Shown: piece by piece, positions 1-6,576 of the stretch | Numbering within the stretch: position 1 is the first letter of the stretch | How the letters are laid out: every line of letters begins with the position of its first letter | Assembly (NCBI GenBank): GCA_944326585.1 | Contig: CALVEN010000003.1 | Location: 186,001 to 250,000, forward strand | DNA from: Candidatus Gastranaerophilales bacterium | GTDB lineage: Bacteria > Cyanobacteriota > Vampirovibrionia > Gastranaerophilales > Gastranaerophilaceae | Length of the DNA: 64,000 nucleotides | Reading direction: 5' to 3' | Notes under the pieces: model-generated | Database searches by the model: none | What the model was told of the DNA's origin: nothing | The model's input: only the letters and a program-made list of their open reading frames with translations | Position numbers and translations under genes: made by a program

Positions 1-1
1 G

Positions 2-76
2 GATAACATCAAAAAAATCGCGGAATTCAAAGGACTTGACGTAATTGATGTTATAAAAGTTCTTCAAAGAGTTTAA
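2..76 (+). CDS. C-terminal end of an unidentified protein (partial)
   Basis: An open frame enters from the left edge and runs 24 codons to TAA at 74-76. It ends in ...GLDVIDVIKVLQRV, a helical, lysine-rich tail. Its last 26 bases overlap the 3' end of the convergent tmk gene. No start or domain lies inside the window, so the product cannot be named. It is reported because the frame is open to the edge and its composition looks coding, but 24 codons is weak support. Confidence 0.35.
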   Translation, partial: DNIKKIAEFKGLDVIDVIKVLQRV

Positions 77-662
77 CGACTTCCGTGTGAATTTCATCAA
101 CTGATTTTGACGCATCAAGAACCTTGACCCTTTGAGGTTCCTGTTTTGCTATTTCAAGATACCCTTCCCGTACACGATTGAAAAACTCCATGCCGGCGGA
201 TTCCATTCTGTCCTTAACTTGACCCACACGGCTCATTGAGGTTTCCACATCTATATCAAACACAAAAGTCAAATCAGGGTGTCTGCCGTTCACGGCAAGT
301 TCATTGAGCATTTTTATTCTTTCAACCGGCAATCCTCTGCCATACCCCTGATAAGCAACGGAGCTGTCCGTATGCCTGTCGCAAAGTACAATTTTTCCGG
401 CACAAACCGCAGGGTTCACAATCATATCAATATGCTGCGCTCTATCTGCCAGAAACAAAAACGACTCACATCTGTCTGACACATCCCCCTCGTAATTCAA
501 AAGAATTTCCCTGATTTTTTCGCCCAGACCCTTAGCTCCGGGTTCGCGCGTAATCACAACTTCATAACCTTTTTCAGTTAAATATTCTGCCAAAAGCTTC
601 AGCTGTGTTGTCTTTCCGCAGCCGTCCGCGCCCTCAAATGTTATAAATAATCCTCGTTCCAT
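51..662 (-). CDS. tmk: Thymidylate kinase
   Basis: Phosphorylates dTMP to dTDP with ATP, a cytosolic step of dTTP synthesis. The 203 residues match the usual family length. Visible motifs are the P-loop FEGADGCGKTT near residues 9-19, the REPG motif near 40, the DRHTDSS motif near 96 that replaces the usual DRY/DRH signature, and a LID-like stretch near 145-165. The ATG at 660-662 has no Shine-Dalgarno sequence but is preceded by TATAAT seven bases away, so the mRNA is probably leaderless. The 3' end overlaps a convergent partial gene. Identification is firm. Confidence 0.96.
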   Translation of the reverse strand: MERGLFITFEGADGCGKTTQLKLLAEYLTEKGYEVVITREPGAKGLGEKIREILLNYEGDVSDRCESFLFLADRAQHIDMIVNPAVCAGKIVLCDRHTDSSVAYQGYGRGLPVERIKMLNELAVNGRHPDLTFVFDIDVETSMSRVGQVKDRMESAGMEFFNRVREGYLEIAKQEPQRVKVLDASKSVDEIHTEVVKLFEELL

Positions 663-669
663 ACACTTA

Positions 670-675
670 ATTATA
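670..675 (-). promoter_or_regulatory. -10 box of tmk, leaderless start
   Basis: On the minus strand TATAAT is followed by 7 nt and then the tmk ATG. Transcription should start at or next to the A of the start codon. No clear -35 box is seen. Confidence 0.6.
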
Positions 676-705
676 CAACAATTATATTATAAAATGATAA
701 ATTAT

Positions 706-734
706 TTGACAAAAATTTAAAATTACGGAATAAT
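706..734 (+). promoter_or_regulatory. Sigma-70 promoter of the pilin-like gene
   Basis: TTGACA (706-711), 17 bases, then AATAAT (729-734). It lies upstream of an AGGAGG ribosome site at 750-755 and the ATG at 763. The -35 is perfect and the -10 is weaker, with some freedom in its exact register. Confidence 0.6.
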
Positions 735-762
735 AATTATATAAAAAATAGGAGGTCTAAAA

Positions 763-1550
763 ATGAACTATAATAAGGCTTTAAGAGTTCTCCCCCCCCA
801 GCAAACCCACGTATAGCAAGGGTTTTCGACTTTGAGGCTTTCACACTTGCAGAAGTTTTAATAACTCTGGGGATTATCGGCGTTGTTGCAGCCATGACTA
901 TTCCGACCTTAATTGCAAATTATCAGAAAAAAGTTTTGATTACGCAGAATAAACAAGCATATTCATTAATTATTAATGCACTGAATAAAATAAAATCGGA
1001 TTCGCCGTCATATTCATACATTTCATCGGAAATTTTTTCACCGGAAACCACACCGGATGAAGCCCTTGTGCGGCTTTCAAAATATTTTAAAACGACCGGA
1101 ATGCGGGTAGAAACTTATGCAATAAAAAAAATGAAACCCGGTGAAAACCATTATGACCCGAATAAATATGATGACGGTGAGCCTTTTCCCGTACGAAATT
1201 TTCAGACATCAAACGGCATGGTTGTAGGACTGAGTAAATTTCAATATGCCGGCTGTATGAGACAAGGTGAAGTCTATACGTATAATCCCGACGGAACAAT
1301 CGCAAGAGATGAACAGGGAAATCCTATTACAAAACCTTCTCAAAGTGAAACCTGCGCAGATATAGTAATAGATGTGAATGGACCAAAAGGACCTAATCAA
1401 TTCGGCAAAGATGCTTTCAGGTTTCAGGTATTAAAATATAAATATAATTTGCTCAGCACCGGCGGCATGGGGAATATAGATTATATTATAAAACACAACG
1501 ACTTTGATCCGAATATAGTCGACTATGAACTCGGTGGAGAAAAGAAATAA
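763..1550 (+). CDS. Type IV pilin-like protein, frame broken at a C8 tract
   Basis: A pseudopilin with a class III leader. The prepilin peptidase site reads EA|FTLAEVLITLG, with the conserved Glu at +5, followed by a hydrophobic helix. The downstream domain of about 200 residues is lineage-specific and ends in TAA at 1548-1550. A strong AGGAGG site serves ATG 763, but this frame reads 17 codons and stops at TAG 814-816. The pilin frame is offset by one base. A ninth C in the run at 792-799, or a -1 ribosomal shift there, would join MNYNKALRVL to the leader. The first in-frame ATG without a shift is 894, which would remove the processing site. It could be phase-variable, recoded, a pseudogene or a sequence error. 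Confidence 0.75.
792..799 (+). repeat. C8 homopolymer in the pilin leader
   Basis: Eight consecutive C residues inside the leader-coding part of the pilin-like gene. Read in the starting frame they form the slippery heptamer C-CCC-CCC. A short inverted repeat, AAACCC (803-808) with GGGTTT (820-825), follows about four bases later. The tract length sets whether the two parts of the gene are in frame. Confidence 0.8.
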
Positions 1551-1552
1551 CA

Positions 1553-1585
1553 AAAAAAGCACTTCCATAAAGGAAGTGCTTTTTT
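1553..1585. terminator. Bidirectional terminator between the pilin-like gene and rplA
   Basis: Perfect stem GCACTTCC/GGAAGTGC with a five-base loop. It is flanked by A7 on the left and T6 on the right, so it works for both convergent genes. Confidence 0.9.
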
Positions 1586-1601
1586 ATTTATCAACTCATC
1601 A

Positions 1602-2327
1602 TTAAGCAATAAGTTCTTTAACTTCAGCCGCAAAGTTCTTAGGATCGATTTTAATACCGGGTCCCATTGTGGTAGACAAGTAAACTGATTTTACATAAGT
1701 ACCTTTTGCGGATGAGGGTTTTGCTCTCAATATTGCATCAGCTAAAGTTGCATAGTTTTTAATCAAATCTTCTTCTTTGAATTGGATTTTGCCGATAGGG
1801 CAGTGAATCATACCCTGTTTGTCGGCTCTGTATTCAACTTTACCTGCTTTAGCGTCTTTTACGGCACCTGCAATATCCATTGTAACAGTACCTGTTTTCG
1901 GGTTCGGCATCAAGCCTTTAGGACCCAAAACACGGCCTAATTTACCGAGCATGCCCATACAGTCAGGTGTTGCAATAAGTGTATCAAAGTCAAACCAGCC
2001 GCCTTCAATTTTTTCGATAATTTCTTCAGCGCCTGCAAAATCAGCTCCTGCTTCTTTTGCCTCGGTTGCTTTTGCACCTTTTGCTATAACGCAAACCTTA
2101 ACATCTTTTCCCAAACCTGCCGGTAATACGACGGTTGATCTGATCTGCTGGTCTGCCTGTCTTACATCAATACCTAATCTCATATGGCATTCAACAGTTT
2201 CGTTGAATTTGGAAACTTCTTTTGCTATTTCCTGTAATTTTTTTACTGCATCAACTGCTGTGGAAGGCTGTACAAAACCTTCAAGCATTTCCTGCATTTT
2301 TTTCTGTTTTTTAGTTAATTTTGACAT
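1602..2327 (-). CDS. rplA: 50S ribosomal protein L1
   Basis: L1 builds the mobile L1 stalk of the 50S subunit at the E site and binds 23S rRNA. In many bacteria it also represses its own operon. The 241 residues are slightly above the usual 230, owing to a lysine-rich N-terminus. The signature near residues 120-150 ([17 protein letters not shown]) is present. The start has an AAAGGA ribosome site. It is the last gene of the leftward rpmG-trnW-secE-nusG-rplK-rplA operon and ends at a bidirectional terminator. rplJ-rplL, which usually follow, lie about 9 kb away in this window. Confidence 0.97.
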   Translation of the reverse strand: MSKLTKKQKKMQEMLEGFVQPSTAVDAVKKLQEIAKEVSKFNETVECHMRLGIDVRQADQQIRSTVVLPAGLGKDVKVCVIAKGAKATEAKEAGADFAGAEEIIEKIEGGWFDFDTLIATPDCMGMLGKLGRVLGPKGLMPNPKTGTVTMDIAGAVKDAKAGKVEYRADKQGMIHCPIGKIQFKEEDLIKNYATLADAILRAKPSSAKGTYVKSVYLSTTMGPGIKIDPKNFAAEVKELIA

Positions 2328-2360
2328 TTTATTTTCCTTTCGTGGTATTAGCGGAAATTA

Positions 2361-2430
2361 TCATCTGCATCAACCTTGTTTCAGCATCTTATCGCTGTGG
2401 TATTAAGAGATCCTGAAATAAATTCAGGAT
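2361..2430. repeat. Palindromic repeat pair, ATCCTGAA family
   Basis: The rplA-rplK gap contains a perfect hairpin, ATCCTGAA (2410-2417) with TTCAGGAT (2423-2430). Just left of it is a degraded copy of a similar element (around 2365-2390, containing CTTGTTTCAGCATC). A related hairpin lies at 32294-32314 with a T-A to C-G change on both arms. Confidence 0.6.
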
Positions 2431-2452
2431 GATAATAATTATCCTTCCATCC

Positions 2453-2878
2453 TTACTCTTTCACAGTAACGCCCATAGCTCTGCAGGAACCTTTAATCAT
2501 TTCCACTGCAGCGTCCATAGTTGTTGCGTTTAAGTCATTCATCTTTATTTTTGCGATTTCTTCAAGCTGTTCTCTTGTGATTTCAGCAACTTTGTCTTTG
2601 TTAGGTGCTGCTGAACCTTTTGAAAGGTTAAGAGCTTTCTTGATTAAAACCGGTGCCGGAGGTGATTTTACGATGAATGAAAAACTTCTGTCTTCATATA
2701 CATCAATAACTACAGGAATAATATATCCTGCCTGAGATTCTGTTTTAGCATTGAATTGCTTACAGAAATCCATAATGTTCACACCATGCTGACCCAAAGC
2801 AGGACCAACCGGCGGTGACGGATTTGCTTTTCCGGCTTCGATTTGAAGCTTGATTTTTCCTACTACTTTTTTTGCCAT
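2453..2878 (-). CDS. rplK: 50S ribosomal protein L11
   Basis: L11 binds the GTPase-associated region of 23S rRNA at the base of the L7/L12 stalk and is needed for factor-dependent GTP hydrolysis and the stringent response. I start it at the ATG giving [10 protein letters not shown], because AAAGGAG lies just upstream and the family begins this way; a longer upstream frame lacks a ribosome site. The resulting 141 residues are the usual length. The N-terminal proline-rich part contains [20 protein letters not shown], and the C-terminal RNA-binding domain ends the protein. It lies between nusG and rplA. Confidence 0.97.
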   Translation of the reverse strand: MAKKVVGKIKLQIEAGKANPSPPVGPALGQHGVNIMDFCKQFNAKTESQAGYIIPVVIDVYEDRSFSFIVKSPPAPVLIKKALNLSKGSAAPNKDKVAEITREQLEEIAKIKMNDLNATTMDAAVEMIKGSCRAMGVTVKE

Positions 2879-2960
2879 TTTTTTCTCCTTTTGTGGTTCT
2901 AGCGGTCTTAGGTTGACAGTTATTACGTCCACCCTGATCCTTCCACATCTTTGTACTACA

Positions 2961-2983
2961 TTTCGGCACCTTGTGCCACGGGT
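2961..2983. repeat. Partial GAGGG-family hairpin core
   Basis: GGCAC-CTT-GTGCC (2965-2977) sits in the nusG-rplK gap. It matches the central stem of the larger palindromes at 37233 and 50760 but lacks their GAGGG flanks, so it is probably a remnant. Confidence 0.45.
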
Positions 2984-3622
2984 TTATAATTTAGTAATTT
3001 GTTTGTATTCCAATTCAACAGGCGTTTCACGTCCGAAGATTGAAACATTTGCACGAAGTTTTGATTTGTCAGGATATACTTCGATAATATCTGCAATAAA
3101 GTCTGCAAAAGGTCCTGAAATAATTCTGACTTTATCACCTGCTTTAACATCCAACTCGATTTTTTCCGTTTGAGAAGATGAGCGGTGAATAATCTTTTTG
3201 ATTTCGCTGTCGCGTGCAGGAATCGGTTTTTTGGCAGAGCCTACAAACTTTGTAACTCCTGCGGTGTGTCTTACAACATACCAGCTGTCTTCGTCCATAA
3301 TCATTTCGACTAAAACATAGCCCGGGAAGATTTTTTCTTCACGTTCCTGTTTTTTGCCGCCTTTCATCTGGGTAACTGTTTTTTGAGGAACTTCTACCCT
3401 GAAGATTTTTTCTCCCATATTCATATATTCAATACGTTTTTCAAGGTTTACTTTAACCTTATTTTCGTGACCTGAATATGTGTGGACAATATACCAGCGT
3501 TTTTGATTTTTCTTTGCCTGCTTTTCTGCGTTATCAGCTTCTTCTTGTGCTGCTGCTTCCGCTCTTTCTGCCTGCAAATCTTCGTTTAATTCTTCTTCCA
3601 TTGATTTTTGTTTTTTAGTCAT
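2984..3622 (-). CDS. nusG: Transcription termination/antitermination factor NusG
   Basis: NusG binds RNA polymerase, suppresses pausing and links it to Rho or the ribosome. Residues about 42-140 form the NGN domain (RWYIVHTYSGHE at the start and FPGYVLVEM in the middle). Residues about 160-205 form the KOW domain, with GDKVRIISGPFADF. The first 40 residues are an added acidic, alanine-rich, charged segment absent from E. coli NusG, so 212 residues exceed the usual 180. An AAAGGTGG site precedes the ATG. secE is immediately upstream and rplK downstream, the standard order. Confidence 0.96.
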   Translation of the reverse strand: MTKKQKSMEEELNEDLQAERAEAAAQEEADNAEKQAKKNQKRWYIVHTYSGHENKVKVNLEKRIEYMNMGEKIFRVEVPQKTVTQMKGGKKQEREEKIFPGYVLVEMIMDEDSWYVVRHTAGVTKFVGSAKKPIPARDSEIKKIIHRSSSQTEKIELDVKAGDKVRIISGPFADFIADIIEVYPDKSKLRANVSIFGRETPVELEYKQITKL

Positions 3623-3631
3623 AAGCCACCT

Positions 3632-3823
3632 TTATTTTATAAGACCGAAAAGTCCTTTGAAAATAATATCCATTAAATAAATTGCAACGGTAAATACAAA
3701 TACGATAATAATTACGAATACGGTTTCAGTGACGACCTGACGTTTTTCAGGCCAGCTTATCTTGCCCCATTCGGTTTTTACACCTCTGAAATATGTTTGT
3801 AAAGAGTTAATAAATTTATCCAT
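3632..3823 (-). CDS. secE: Preprotein translocase subunit SecE
   Basis: The small essential subunit that clamps SecY in the inner membrane. The 63 residues contain an amphipathic stretch with the family hallmark GVKTEWGKISWPEKRQV and one C-terminal transmembrane helix (about residues 33-55). This single-span form is usual outside the Enterobacteria. An AAGGAAA site precedes the start. The gene lies between tRNA-Trp and nusG, a strongly conserved context. Confidence 0.95.
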   Translation of the reverse strand: MDKFINSLQTYFRGVKTEWGKISWPEKRQVVTETVFVIIIVFVFTVAIYLMDIIFKGLFGLIK

Positions 3824-3847
3824 TTTGTATTTCCTTTTTAGTTAAAT

Positions 3848-3920
3848 CGCGCCCTGAAGGACTCGAACCCTCGACATCCGGTTTTGGAGACCGACGTTCT
3901 ACCAACTGAACTAAGGACGC
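3848..3920 (-). tRNA. tRNA-Trp (anticodon CCA)
   Basis: Read on the minus strand the sequence folds into a cloverleaf. The seven-base acceptor stem pairs GCGTCCT with AGGGCGC, the D arm contains AGTTCAGTTGG, the anticodon loop is CTCCAAA and the T arm contains GGTTCGAGTCC. The discriminator base is G, as in bacterial tRNA-Trp. The 3' CCA is not encoded. It lies between rpmG and secE and is probably co-transcribed with them. Confidence 0.96.
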
Positions 3921-3974
3921 TTATCGGGGATATAATCCCCCGGACTCCGCTGTTATCGGCGTCCTCAGCCCGAC

Positions 3975-4142
3975 CTATTTTGTTTCTTTGTGAGTGGTGT
4001 GTTTTTTACAAGTCGGACAGTATTTTGAAAGTTCCAATCTGTCTTTAGTATTTTTTTTGTTTTTTACTGTTGTGTAGTTTCTTTCTTTGCAGTCTTCGCA
4101 TGCAAGAACTACCATTCTGTCATTTTTTCCTTTGATACCCAT
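3975..4142 (-). CDS. rpmG: 50S ribosomal protein L33
   Basis: A 55-residue protein beginning [20 protein letters not shown] and ending [10 protein letters not shown]. It has the two CxxC pairs (CEDC and CPTC) of the zinc-binding form of L33. L33 lies on the 50S surface near the E-site tRNA. It is the first protein gene of the leftward operon rpmG-trnW-secE-nusG-rplK-rplA, as in many bacteria. Length, cysteines and position make the call firm. Confidence 0.95.
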   Translation of the reverse strand: MGIKGKNDRMVVLACEDCKERNYTTVKNKKNTKDRLELSKYCPTCKKHTTHKETK

Positions 4143-4180
4143 TTTTATATTCCTTTTTGTTATCTGATTTTTGACCTTTT

Positions 4181-4217
4181 AAAAATAGAATGTGAGAAAA
4201 TTCCACATTCTATTTTT
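4181..4217 (-). promoter_or_regulatory. Terminator-like hairpin in the rpmG operon leader
   Basis: A 14-base inverted repeat (AAAAATAGAATGTG with CACATTCTATTTTT) with a nine-base loop ends in a U-run when read leftward. It lies between the likely promoter at 4232-4259 and rpmG, so it would be transcribed ahead of the operon. The upstream gene already has its own terminator at 4292-4305. It is therefore an attenuator candidate rather than a leftover terminator. Confidence 0.5.
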
Positions 4218-4231
4218 CGGCTTATGATTTA

Positions 4232-4259
4232 ATAATAACGCAAACAAAATAAAAAGCAA
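4232..4259 (-). promoter_or_regulatory. Likely promoter of the rpmG-secE-nusG-rplKA operon
   Basis: On the minus strand TTGCTT (4254-4259), 16 bases, then TATTAT (4232-4237). A perfect inverted repeat, GAATTG-TAA-CAATTC, at 4262-4276 lies directly upstream and could be a protein-binding site. Confidence 0.45.
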
Positions 4260-4291
4260 ACGAATTGTAACAATTCATACATAAAAAAATA

Positions 4292-4305
4292 CCGGCATGC
4301 GCCGG
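4292..4305 (-). terminator. Terminator of the coaD operon
   Basis: CCGGC-ATGC-GCCGG stem-loop nine bases after the stop codon of the coiled-coil gene. Read leftward it is followed within two bases by a run of seven T. Confidence 0.8.
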
Positions 4306-4314
4306 CGGTTACTC

Positions 4315-4905
4315 TTAGAATTCAATCGGTCGTCTGTCACCAGACATCTTAGAAGGAGGAACATCATAAGAACCGAGTGAATCCGTTCTGAGTTTTTCCA
4401 TATAAACCTGTCCGTTCTTAACAACCTGTTGAAGCTGTGTCAGATTGCCTTCGAGATTTGTAAGAACCTGTTCAACATAAAGCTCGGCGCCTTCGCGTGT
4501 TTTCATAGCTTCTTCTCTTGCCTGATGGCGGACGCTTTCGGCTTCTTCAAAAGCTTTACGTTTGATTTCTTCACATTCTTCCTGAACTTGCGCTCTGATT
4601 CTGTTGCCTTCTCTTTCAAGCGCTTTGATAAAATCGGCTTCGGACAATTTTCTGTCTGCCTCTTTTTGTGCGTCGCTTATAATTTTTTCGGCTTTTTGCT
4701 GAGCTTCTATTTGAAGTTCATCCCGTCTGCGCAAAAATGCTCTTGCCTCTTGAACTTCAACAGGAAGTGACGCGTATATTCTGTCAATTAATGTTTCTAT
4801 TTCGCGTGTTTTTACTATTGTATATTTTCTCGGGATTATCGGAAAACCTTCTTCCAGAGAAATTTCTAACATTTTCAGTAAATCGTATACTCCGTTTTGC
4901 TGCAT
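4315..4905 (-). CDS. Coiled-coil protein, DivIVA/Cdv3-like
   Basis: The 196 residues start with a short region (about 1-55) containing LEEGFPIIPRKYTIVKT. An almost continuous charged coiled coil follows (about 55-165), rich in Glu, Gln, Ala and Arg, and resembles ATP synthase b subunits and DivIVA. There is no signal or membrane helix. It follows coaD in a two-gene operon. As I recall, the cyanobacterial DivIVA-like division protein Cdv3 is also a coaD neighbour, which supports a role in division or polar organisation, but that is inference. GGGGAAAT precedes the start. Confidence 0.7.
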   Translation of the reverse strand: MQQNGVYDLLKMLEISLEEGFPIIPRKYTIVKTREIETLIDRIYASLPVEVQEARAFLRRRDELQIEAQQKAEKIISDAQKEADRKLSEADFIKALEREGNRIRAQVQEECEEIKRKAFEEAESVRHQAREEAMKTREGAELYVEQVLTNLEGNLTQLQQVVKNGQVYMEKLRTDSLGSYDVPPSKMSGDRRPIEF

Positions 4906-4998
4906 GATTTCCCCAACTTTCTATAACATGAATTCTAACCCGAGAGCATAGCCCTTGTCAAATAATTCAAGAAATTTTAAAACACATATTTTAACATA

Positions 4999-5469
4999 TT
5001 AACGATTTGTCAAATATTCAAACACCGGTTTCGGAACAAACTTTGAAATATCGCCGTTGTTCTGCAAAATTTCACGCACCGTACTTGATGAAATAAAGTT
5101 ATATTCCGGTTTTGTAATTAAAAAAACAGTCTGAATATCAGGTGCCAGAGCGCTATTGGTTTGAGAAAGCTGCATTTCATATTCAAAATCCGATACGGCG
5201 CGCAAACCTCTTATCAAAACTTCCGCACCTTTTTCACGGGCATACTCTATCGTTAAACCGTCAAAAGCATCCACCTCTACGTTTTCTATATGTCCGACAC
5301 TGTCTTTTATAAGTTTTACACGCTCGTCTACAGTCAAAAAAGCATTCTTTTCGGAGTTTCTTGCAACTGCAATTATAACCTTGTCAAAAATTCCCGCACT
5401 TGTCTTTAAAACATCCAGATGTCCGTTGGTTATAGGGTCAAAACTGCCGGGATATATCGCTATTTTCAT
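4999..5469 (-). CDS. coaD: Phosphopantetheine adenylyltransferase
   Basis: Joins 4'-phosphopantetheine and ATP to make dephospho-CoA, the fourth step of CoA synthesis, as a cytosolic hexamer. Motifs are GSFDPITNGHLD near residue 9 (the TxGH nucleotidyltransferase motif), IRGLRAVSDFEYE near 87-99 and ISSSTVRE near 127-134. I start at the ATG giving MKIAIYPGS, because AAAGGACG precedes it and the family starts there; 156 residues is typical. A TATAAT box lies at 5492-5497 on the minus strand. A perfect 18-base palindrome sits further upstream at 5532-5549. Confidence 0.96.
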   Translation of the reverse strand: MKIAIYPGSFDPITNGHLDVLKTSAGIFDKVIIAVARNSEKNAFLTVDERVKLIKDSVGHIENVEVDAFDGLTIEYAREKGAEVLIRGLRAVSDFEYEMQLSQTNSALAPDIQTVFLITKPEYNFISSSTVREILQNNGDISKFVPKPVFEYLTNR

Positions 5470-5531
5470 ATTTTCGTCCTTTCGCTTATACATTATAACC
5501 CAAAAAGAACAGTCTTTTGTTAATTTTTGTT

Positions 5532-5549
5532 ACAATGACCGGTCATTGT
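5532..5549. promoter_or_regulatory. Perfect 18-bp palindrome, possible operator
   Basis: ACAATGACCGGTCATTGT reads the same on both strands. It lies about 35 bases upstream of the coaD -10 box and beside a possible rightward -35 (TTGCAA at 5549-5554). The length and the central GACCGGTC resemble TetR-type operators. The protein that binds it is unknown. Confidence 0.5.
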
Positions 5550-5574
5550 TGCAATTAATTATATCCGTTATATT

Positions 5575-5699
5575 TTAATAATATATAAGAAATATATAAT
5601 TAAAAGATTTTATACACACTACCTTCTACCTACTAACCTTTTACACGAGGAATTGACACAAAATTCCAAGGGCTTCTTCAAAAGAAGTCTTTTTTTTTG
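5575..5699 (+). ncRNA. Candidate small RNA with its own terminator
   Basis: This stretch contains no ATG. It has a hairpin GGAATT...AATTCC (about 5649-5667) and then a rightward intrinsic terminator: GGCTTCTT-CAA-AAGAAGTC followed by nine T (about 5669-5697). No rightward gene precedes the terminator, so a noncoding transcript would explain it. A weak promoter (TTGCAA, about 16 bases, TATTTT) lies upstream next to the palindrome at 5532-5549. No known RNA family is recognised. Confidence 0.35.
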
Positions 5700-5736
5700 C
5701 AATTATTTACATAATATTTATTATCGGAAGTTCTTT

Positions 5737-5855
5737 GTTCACTTTTTCTTTTTATTGCGATGTAAAGCGGATTGCGAGCAGAGGCTGGAGCAGCGCGCGT
5801 AGGCGCGGTGCGTAACGCCGTTTAATGCGAGCAACCAAGGGAAGAAAAAGTGAAC
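5737..5855. repeat. 119-bp element with perfect 14-bp terminal inverted repeats
   Basis: GTTCACTTTTTCTT at 5737-5750 is exactly complementary to 5842-5855. The 91 bases between are GC-rich and contain near-repeats of GCGAGCA. The size and ends resemble a small non-coding MITE-like element. No target duplication was established. Confidence 0.5.
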
Positions 5856-5985
5856 CAGCTCACTAAACGTGAGGCCATTTTCTATGGCTCATACTTCGCC
5901 AAGAAAAGAAGGCAAAAAGAAAAACACGCTGTTTATTTGCAATCCTACGGATTGCTCAAGCCCTGACGGGCGCACATCCGTGCCG

Positions 5986-6061
5986 TTGCAGTATTTTATC
6001 CCTCGCCCCTTTGGGGTAGAGGGTGTCACGCAGTGACGGGAGAGGGGCTAAAATACTGCAA
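5986..6061. repeat. GAGGG-family palindrome, copy 1, with 13-bp outer arms
   Basis: The outer arms TTGCAGTATTTTA (5986-5998) and TAAAATACTGCAA (6049-6061) are perfect complements. Inside are CCCTCGCCCC/GGGGTAGAGGG and a central stem, GTCAC-GCA-GTGAC, followed by GGGAGAGGGG. The same layout, with a different but still paired central stem, recurs at 36080, 37233 and 50760. Confidence 0.7.
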
Positions 6062-6181
6062 TCTTTCACCGCGCCTAAGGACAACGGCGCGGCTCGACAA
6101 AATAGTTTCGGTCGCGAGTTTTTGGGGGTACTCTCACTACAAGAAAATACCATAGGGGCAGATAATAAATATTATGCAAAC

Positions 6182-6210
6182 AAAAAAGACACCCTAAACG
6201 GTGTCTTTTT
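6182..6210. terminator. Bidirectional terminator downstream of the winged-helix gene
   Basis: GACACC-CTAAAC-GGTGTC with A6 on the left and T5 on the right. It terminates the leftward gene at 6232 and shields it from the repeat island. Confidence 0.85.
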
Positions 6211-6231
6211 GTTTTTTAAATTTTCAAAAGG

Positions 6232-6438
6232 CTATTTAAGTCTTACGTTAACAGAAGTACCTTTTTTAGAAATTTCAACTTTGTCTTCTCTTGCTAACCA
6301 GCCAAGACCTAAGTCTGCGAAGTTTCCTTTAAGGTCTAATTCTTTTTTCATTTTAGCGAAAGAAGATTCGCCGTTGTTGTTTAAATAATCATAGATTTGT
6401 CCTGCTGAAAATCCGATTTGTTCTTGTAATTGTTGCAT
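6232..6438 (-). CDS. Small winged-helix protein (DUF2582-like)
   Basis: A 68-residue single-domain protein. Its helix-turn-helix region (IYDYLNNNGESSFAKMKKEL) is followed by a short wing ending KKGTSVNVRLK. Length and sequence pattern match the small winged helix-turn-helix family annotated as DUF2582/PF10771, whose function is poorly known. It probably binds DNA, or once did. GGAGG lies seven bases before the ATG. It is a single gene with its own terminator, divergent from the helicase gene. Confidence 0.75.
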   Translation of the reverse strand: MQQLQEQIGFSAGQIYDYLNNNGESSFAKMKKELDLKGNFADLGLGWLAREDKVEISKKGTSVNVRLK

Positions 6439-6576
6439 TTTTAACCTCCATTATTAACATGCTGTTTCTTATTTATATGATAATAATAGACTAACTTTTA
6501 ATAAAATGCAATAGTGTAACGGCATTAGTTTTTTGAAATAATTTTATGATAAAATACATTATAGGGGGTATTGATT

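Larger units (their letters stand above)
5700..6181. other. Gene-free GC-rich island of inverted repeats
   Basis: About 480 bases with no convincing gene, clearly richer in G and C than the surroundings. It contains a 14-bp inverted repeat pair (5737-5750 with 5842-5855) and small hairpins: CTCAC-TAAAC-GTGAG (5860-5874), GCAATCC-TAC-GGATTGC (5939-5955) and CCGCGCC/GGCGCGG (6069-6092). It also holds a GAGGG-family palindrome bounded by a 13-bp inverted repeat (5986-6061). Open frames across it on both strands lack ribosome sites and follow the repeats. It looks like stacked or decayed intergenic repeats. Confidence 0.65.

Noticed and set aside
5956-6153. 65-codon open frame on the - strand in the repeat island
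   Set aside because: Mirror of the same palindromes, no ribosome site, no continuation in neighbouring sequence.
6023-6388. 121-codon open frame on the + strand across the repeat island and into the terminator
   Set aside because: No ribosome site; it runs through GAGGG and CGCGCC hairpins and a terminator and then antisense to the winged-helix gene. Its composition follows repeat structure, not protein coding.
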